64,000 bases of DNA from an uncultured Prevotellaceae bacterium (GTDB lineage Bacteria > Bacteroidota > Bacteroidia > Bacteroidales > Bacteroidaceae). The DNA lies in the NCBI GenBank assembly GCA_946410305.1, contig CAMJZV010000013.1, forward strand, positions 1 through 64,000, in the 5' to 3' direction. A program made the translations under genes and the position numbers. Shown one piece after another: positions 61,042 to 64,000 of the stretch. Below the pieces are notes generated by a model that made no database searches, was not told the DNA's origin, and saw nothing but the letters and a program-made list of their open reading frames with translations. Within the stretch, counting starts at the first letter, position 1; the number at the start of each line of letters is the position of its first letter.

Positions 61042-61071
61042 CCATCAACCCTGAACCTTTAACCCTTAACC
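61042..61071. repeat. Short AACCCTTAACC-like repeats between recX and comF
   Basis: CATCAACCCTGAACC followed by TTTAACCCTTAACC fills the 30-base gap, again a short-period repeat at a gene junction. Confidence 0.45.
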
Positions 61072-61764
61072 ATGAATTGGTGGACTCGTTTTCTTGACTT
61101 TATCTCCCCACGAGCATGCGTAGTATGTGACCATCGCTTGTCGCCCACCGAGCGCTCGCTCTGTGGTGTATGCCTGTTCCATCTGCCACGCACCGGCTTC
61201 TACCTGAAGCCATTAGACAACCCCATGGCTCAGTTGTTCTGGAAGCTGTCGCCAGTCCAAAAGGCAGCAGCCCTGTTCTACTACCAGCCACATTCCGAGA
61301 CAGCACAGCTGGTCTACCGTCTGAAATACAACAATCGCCCTGACATTGGTGAGGATATGGGGCGCGTCATAGCCAACGAACTACAGCAGTCCGACTTCTT
61401 CGACGATATCGATGTACTCTTGCCTGTTCCCCTATCCAGCAAGCGTCTGCGCCAGCGTGGCTACAACCAGAGTGAGATGCTAGCCATCGGCGTCAGCGAC
61501 ATCACACACTTGCCCATCGTCACCAAGGCACTACGTCGCAAGGAGTTTCACCAAAGTCAGACCAAGCTGAACCGCTGGCAACGCCAAGAGAATGTAGCCG
61601 ACACCTTTCAACTTGTTGACGACAGCCACCTGAAAGGACGCCACGTACTACTCATCGACGACGTCTGCACCACTGGTGCCACCCTCATTGCCTGTGCCAA
61701 CGCCCTCAAAGACGTAGAGGGCATCCGCATAAGCTCGCTCACCCTTGGATTTACGAAAGACTAA
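61072..61764 (+). CDS. ComF-family phosphoribosyltransferase
   Basis: 230 residues. N-terminal zinc ribbon (CVVCDHRLSPTERSLCGVC, two CxxC pairs) and a type-I phosphoribosyltransferase domain with the PRPP motif LLIDDVCTTGATL near residue 195. LLPVPLSSKRLRQRGYNQS is the usual middle segment. ComF proteins act in DNA uptake or recombination in other bacteria. Confidence 0.92.
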   Translation: MNWWTRFLDFISPRACVVCDHRLSPTERSLCGVCLFHLPRTGFYLKPLDNPMAQLFWKLSPVQKAAALFYYQPHSETAQLVYRLKYNNRPDIGEDMGRVIANELQQSDFFDDIDVLLPVPLSSKRLRQRGYNQSEMLAIGVSDITHLPIVTKALRRKEFHQSQTKLNRWQRQENVADTFQLVDDSHLKGRHVLLIDDVCTTGATLIACANALKDVEGIRISSLTLGFTKD

Positions 61765-61842
61765 TCCCGTTCATCTGACAACAAAAACAGAAATAATAAA
61801 GGGGTATTGAATGTGCTTCTTGAAAAGATTTCTACCTGAAAA

Positions 61843-61874
61843 TTTGGCTGTTACAAGAATAATACCTACATTTG
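61843..61874 (+). promoter_or_regulatory. Promoter of the 61927 lipoprotein gene
   Basis: TTTG (61843-61846), 20 bases, TACATTTG (61867-61874). The -33 region AATTTGGCTGTT matches the greA promoter. Confidence 0.75.
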
Positions 61875-61926
61875 CAAAAGAATACATACAGACAATAGCA
61901 CAACTTTTTAACAAATAGAGGAAATT

Positions 61927-62820
61927 ATGAAAAACAGAATTTTGCAATGGATGTCCGTTTTACTGATGGGCATTGCAGTATTTGGAGTGACCGCCTGTGG
62001 TGGTGATGACAGCAACGATGATGGCGGCAGTACTATTAGTGCGGGATCACTAGTCGGTTGGGCTTTTGAGAAGACAGAGCAGTATGCCAGTACCGGCAAC
62101 GTGGAGACAGCCCATTGGTATATCGAGTTCAAGACCACCAATTTCGTGATGGTCCACATGTGGGGTAACGGCTACGACGAAGACGGCAGCTACAGGTGGG
62201 ACCACGGTGAGGTGGACTGCATGTTCACGGTAAGTGGCAACAAAGTGCTGATTACCTACAAGAACGACATCGGCGAGCAGGAAATTGTGCTGACCTTCAG
62301 AGGCACTGTTCCTGAGGGATGGACAGTGGCCAAGACTGGCAGCGGTGCCTCAGAAGAAGGCGGTGGTGGTACTGCTGGCACATCTGACATGTACGGCTAT
62401 TACAGCAGCGACTCCTTCACCAAGTCGGTAGCTAATTATATTAACGATCTTACATCGATGGGCAACTACAATGAGAAGTCCTGGGAATCTATTGAAGAAA
62501 ACCTCTGGGGCTATGGCTACCAGATACAGAACGGTAACACCATTAACCAGATGTTTGAGCGCGTGGACGTTAACACCAATGGCAGAGAGCCTAAAGCTGA
62601 AAAGGGCTGGACTCCCGTTGTCTACAAGACAGAATCTTACAGCGGACGTGCTGGTTCAAAGAGTGTTACCATCTATGTTTACTACTACTATCTGGCAGAG
62701 TACGAAAAGACATGGAAATATGTTGTCAAAGGCTCTATATTGGAACTCAGTGATGGCACTAAGATGGAATACAGCAGTAAAAAGCTGACGCAAGGTAATT
62801 CATCCTATACAAAAAGATAA
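61927..62820 (+). CDS. Lipoprotein of unknown function
   Basis: 297 residues. Signal peptide with a lipobox (GVTACGG, Cys24), then an Asp/Ser/Gly-rich linker. The first half (about 38-135) resembles a lipocalin/copper-resistance-like beta domain with WYIEFKTTNFVMVHMWGNGY and strand-rich segments; after a Gly/Ser linker (EEGGGGTAGT) the second half begins with MYGYYSSDSFTKSV and contains many Tyr residues. No catalytic motif. Sits behind its own promoter and before a terminator; single gene. Confidence 0.75.
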   Translation: MKNRILQWMSVLLMGIAVFGVTACGGDDSNDDGGSTISAGSLVGWAFEKTEQYASTGNVETAHWYIEFKTTNFVMVHMWGNGYDEDGSYRWDHGEVDCMFTVSGNKVLITYKNDIGEQEIVLTFRGTVPEGWTVAKTGSGASEEGGGGTAGTSDMYGYYSSDSFTKSVANYINDLTSMGNYNEKSWESIEENLWGYGYQIQNGNTINQMFERVDVNTNGREPKAEKGWTPVVYKTESYSGRAGSKSVTIYVYYYYLAEYEKTWKYVVKGSILELSDGTKMEYSSKKLTQGNSSYTKR

Positions 62821-62835
62821 TTAGTAACGAAAAAC

Positions 62836-62871
62836 AACGCAGGCTGAAGTCACCATGCTTCAGCCTGCGTT
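62836..62871. terminator. Bidirectional terminator between the lipoprotein gene and tRNA-Arg
   Basis: ACGCAGGCTGAAG pairs with CTTCAGCCTGCGT around an 8-base loop, flanked by A and T runs. Serves the gene on the left and the minus-strand tRNA on the right. Confidence 0.85.
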
Positions 62872-62875
62872 TTCT

Positions 62876-62950
62876 TGGTACCCCGACCGAGAATCGAACT
62901 CGGAACTAAGCTTTAGGAGAGCCTTGTTATATCCATTTAACTATCAGGGC
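62876..62950 (-). tRNA. tRNA-Arg (anticodon CCT)
   Basis: On the minus strand the cloverleaf reads GCCCTGA acceptor, D-arm, anticodon stem AGGCT/AGCTT with loop CTCCTAA, T-arm with GAGTTCGATTC, and a closing TCGGGGT acceptor strand. The anticodon CCT decodes AGG. The 3' CCA is encoded (62876-62878). The terminal pair is G-T. The promoter lies about 10 bases upstream. Confidence 0.95.
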
Positions 62951-62962
62951 AACAAAAACTAC

Positions 62963-63004
62963 TGCAAAGGTAGTCATTTTCTGCGGAAAATGACTACCTT
63001 TGCA
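62963..63004. promoter_or_regulatory. Symmetric divergent promoter (19-bp-arm perfect palindrome)
   Basis: TGCAAAGGTAGTCATTTTC, four bases, then its exact complement. Each arm carries TACCTTTGCA pointing outwards: the left one (62965-62972) to tRNA-Arg, the right one (62995-63002) to the MaoC gene. Confidence 0.8.
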
Positions 63005-63033
63005 CTATAAATTTCTATAAAAGACAAAAAACT

Positions 63034-63498
63034 ATGGGAAAATTAGTCATTAACTCGTACGACGAGTTTGCCGCCCACCTGGGCGAAGAGCTGGGAGCCT
63101 CTGACTGGCTGCTGGTAGATCAGGACCGTATCAACCTGTTTGCTGACGCTACGCTGGACCACCAGTGGATACATGTTGACGTGGCTCGCGCCAAGGAGGA
63201 GAGCCCTTACAAGTCGACCATCGCTCACGGCTACCTGACGCTGAGTCTGCTGCCCTACATGTGGGACCAGATTATCGAGGTCAACAACATCAAGATGCTG
63301 GTGAACTACGGTATGACCGATATGCGCTTCGGTCAGCCCGTGATTACTGGCAGCCGTGTTCGTCTGGTAACCACGCTGCACAGCATCCAGAACCTGCGTG
63401 GCATCTGCAAGGCAGAGATTAAGTTCAAGATTGAGATTGAAGGACAGCGCAAGCCTGCCCTGGAAGGCATCGCCGCGTTCCTCTACTACTTTAATTGA
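63034..63498 (+). CDS. MaoC-family (R)-specific enoyl-CoA hydratase
   Basis: 154 residues, one hot-dog fold. FADATLDHQWIHVD carries the catalytic Asp and His of (R)-hydratases, with STIAHGYLTLSL forming the long hot-dog helix next. Expected to hydrate trans-2-enoyl-CoA to (R)-3-hydroxyacyl-CoA; no neighbouring fatty-acid genes to define substrate. Single gene with a promoter shared symmetrically with the tRNA. Confidence 0.93.
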   Translation: MGKLVINSYDEFAAHLGEELGASDWLLVDQDRINLFADATLDHQWIHVDVARAKEESPYKSTIAHGYLTLSLLPYMWDQIIEVNNIKMLVNYGMTDMRFGQPVITGSRVRLVTTLHSIQNLRGICKAEIKFKIEIEGQRKPALEGIAAFLYYFN

Positions 63499-63539
63499 AA
63501 TAAAATGATCATCAGAAACGAAGGGGAGTTTGTTATTTA

Positions 63540-63651
63540 AGAAACGAATACCCATAATAACTCATAATCTGACCATAATAAATATTCTCTGCAAGCAGAG
63601 TGTGGCGTTGCGAATCCGGACAATTATGGATAATTATGGTTATTCGTTTCT
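63540..63651. repeat. Imperfect inverted repeat around REP-like copy D (possible miniature element)
   Basis: A 29-base arm starting AGAAACGAATA (63540-63568) matches the complement of 63623-63651 at 25 of 29 positions. Inside lies CTCTGC-aa-GCAGAG (63587-63600) followed by TGTGGCGTTGCGAATCCGG, the copy D box. Further AGAAACGAA words flank it at about 63514 and 63664. Confidence 0.6.
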
Positions 63652-63702
63652 AAGAAAAATAACATTCGTTTCCAGAAAAAAAATTTGTTTCCCCAGAAAC
63701 AA

Positions 63703-63740
63703 ATCAGCCCGCCTCCATGATGGAAGCGGGCTGATTTGTA
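63703..63740 (-). terminator. Terminator after secDF
   Basis: AAATCAGCCCGC and its complement flank a short Cys/Ala-type centre (TCC...GGA); the minus-strand side continues GTTTC. It lies 15 bases after the secDF stop. Confidence 0.75.
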
Positions 63741-63754
63741 TATATCACTTTCTA

Positions 63755-64000
63755 TTACTCAGCAGTAGCCTCATCCTCACGGATGGTGCGACCCATCACG
63801 AGGAATGCGGTAGGAGCAGCGATGAACAGTGACGACAGCGTACCGAAGACAACACCGAGAATCATGGCGAATGAGAAGCTGCGGATAGAATCACCACCGA
63901 GGATGAAGATACACAGCAACACAATCAGGGTCGTTACAGAGGTGTTGATGGTACGAGCCAGCGTCTGGTTCAGCGAGTCGTTGAACAACTGCTGGCGGTC
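63755..64000 (-). CDS. Protein translocase SecF / SecDF, C-terminal end (partial)
   Basis: Only the last 81 codons are inside the window; the gene runs off the right edge. Two membrane helices are visible (TTLIVLLCIFILGGDSI; FAMILGVVFGTLSSLFIAAPTAF), preceded by NQTLARTINTS, the conserved SecF stretch before the fifth helix. The tail (RTIREDEATAE) is charged. In Bacteroidota SecD and SecF are often fused, which cannot be judged here. Confidence 0.88.
   Translation of the reverse strand, partial: DRQQLFNDSLNQTLARTINTSVTTLIVLLCIFILGGDSIRSFSFAMILGVVFGTLSSLFIAAPTAFLVMGRTIREDEATAE

Noticed and set aside
1..64000. Insertion sequences, integrases, phage genes or defence systems
   Set aside because: Looked for transposase, integrase, restriction, Cas, toxin-antitoxin and phage signatures on both strands; none recognised.

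Overview
The window looks like a chromosomal segment of a Prevotella-like member of the Bacteroidota (Prevotellaceae). Supporting signs: Bacteroidota-type promoters (TTTG, about 20 bp, then TAnnTTTG) before most transcription units, almost no Shine-Dalgarno sequences, a SusC/SusD pair, a C10 (streptopain-type) protease, an ATP-cone class III ribonucleotide reductase, DUF5606, and TPR-AraC one-component regulators. I see no insertion sequence, prophage, CRISPR array or rRNA. One tRNA-Arg(CCT) is present near the right end.

Layout. (1) 0.7-17.3 kb: an outer-membrane barrel protein followed by a pectin utilisation locus: a multidomain pectin methylesterase (CE8), SusC, SusD, a DUF5123-like surface lipoprotein, a PL1 pectate lyase lipoprotein and a GH3 beta-xylosidase-like enzyme. 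Two similar CG-centred palindromes lie upstream of the esterase and of susC and could be the operator of a LacI-type regulator encoded elsewhere. (2) 17.3-34.0 kb: mostly housekeeping genes: S4 RNA-binding protein, pth, L25/Ctc, a subtilase, lipoprotein NagZ, nusB-yajC-ybbR-coaE-DUF5606, nrdDG, a SIMPL protein, RNase R and a TPR-AraC regulator. (3) 34.3-42.7 kb: a 2352-residue secreted C10 protease followed by a 48-aa ORF with a rare strong Shine-Dalgarno, then a 1.1-kb repeat-rich stretch with convergent tiny transcripts and a phased repeat array. (4) 42.7-49.9 kb: flotillin, an epimerase-PAP2 pair (possible sphingolipid genes), two small membrane proteins, a second TPR-AraC regulator, greA and a HIT protein. 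(5) 49.9-58.7 kb: an envelope-glycolipid cluster (deacetylase, two polyprenyl-phosphate-type GT2s, two paralogous GT87 transferases, an EptA-like transferase) and a TPR histidine kinase. (6) 58.7-64.0 kb: ribD, prmC, recX, comF, a lipoprotein, tRNA-Arg, a MaoC hydratase and the 3' end of secF/secDF.

The most unusual features are repeats. A G/C-rich palindromic element (single and paired forms) sits in frame inside rnr (twice), ribD and prmC, in both orientations, and once between genes. A second hairpin family (variable stem, AA loop, then a TGTGGC box) has four copies. Short tandem repeats of about 7-8 bp, of different sequence, mark many gene junctions, and two oppositely oriented heptamer arrays bracket the deacetylase-GT2-GT87 operon. 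Direct repeats with a period of about 21 bp lie next to both TPR-AraC genes and are good candidates for their binding sites. A perfect 19-bp-arm palindrome forms a symmetric divergent promoter between tRNA-Arg and the MaoC gene.
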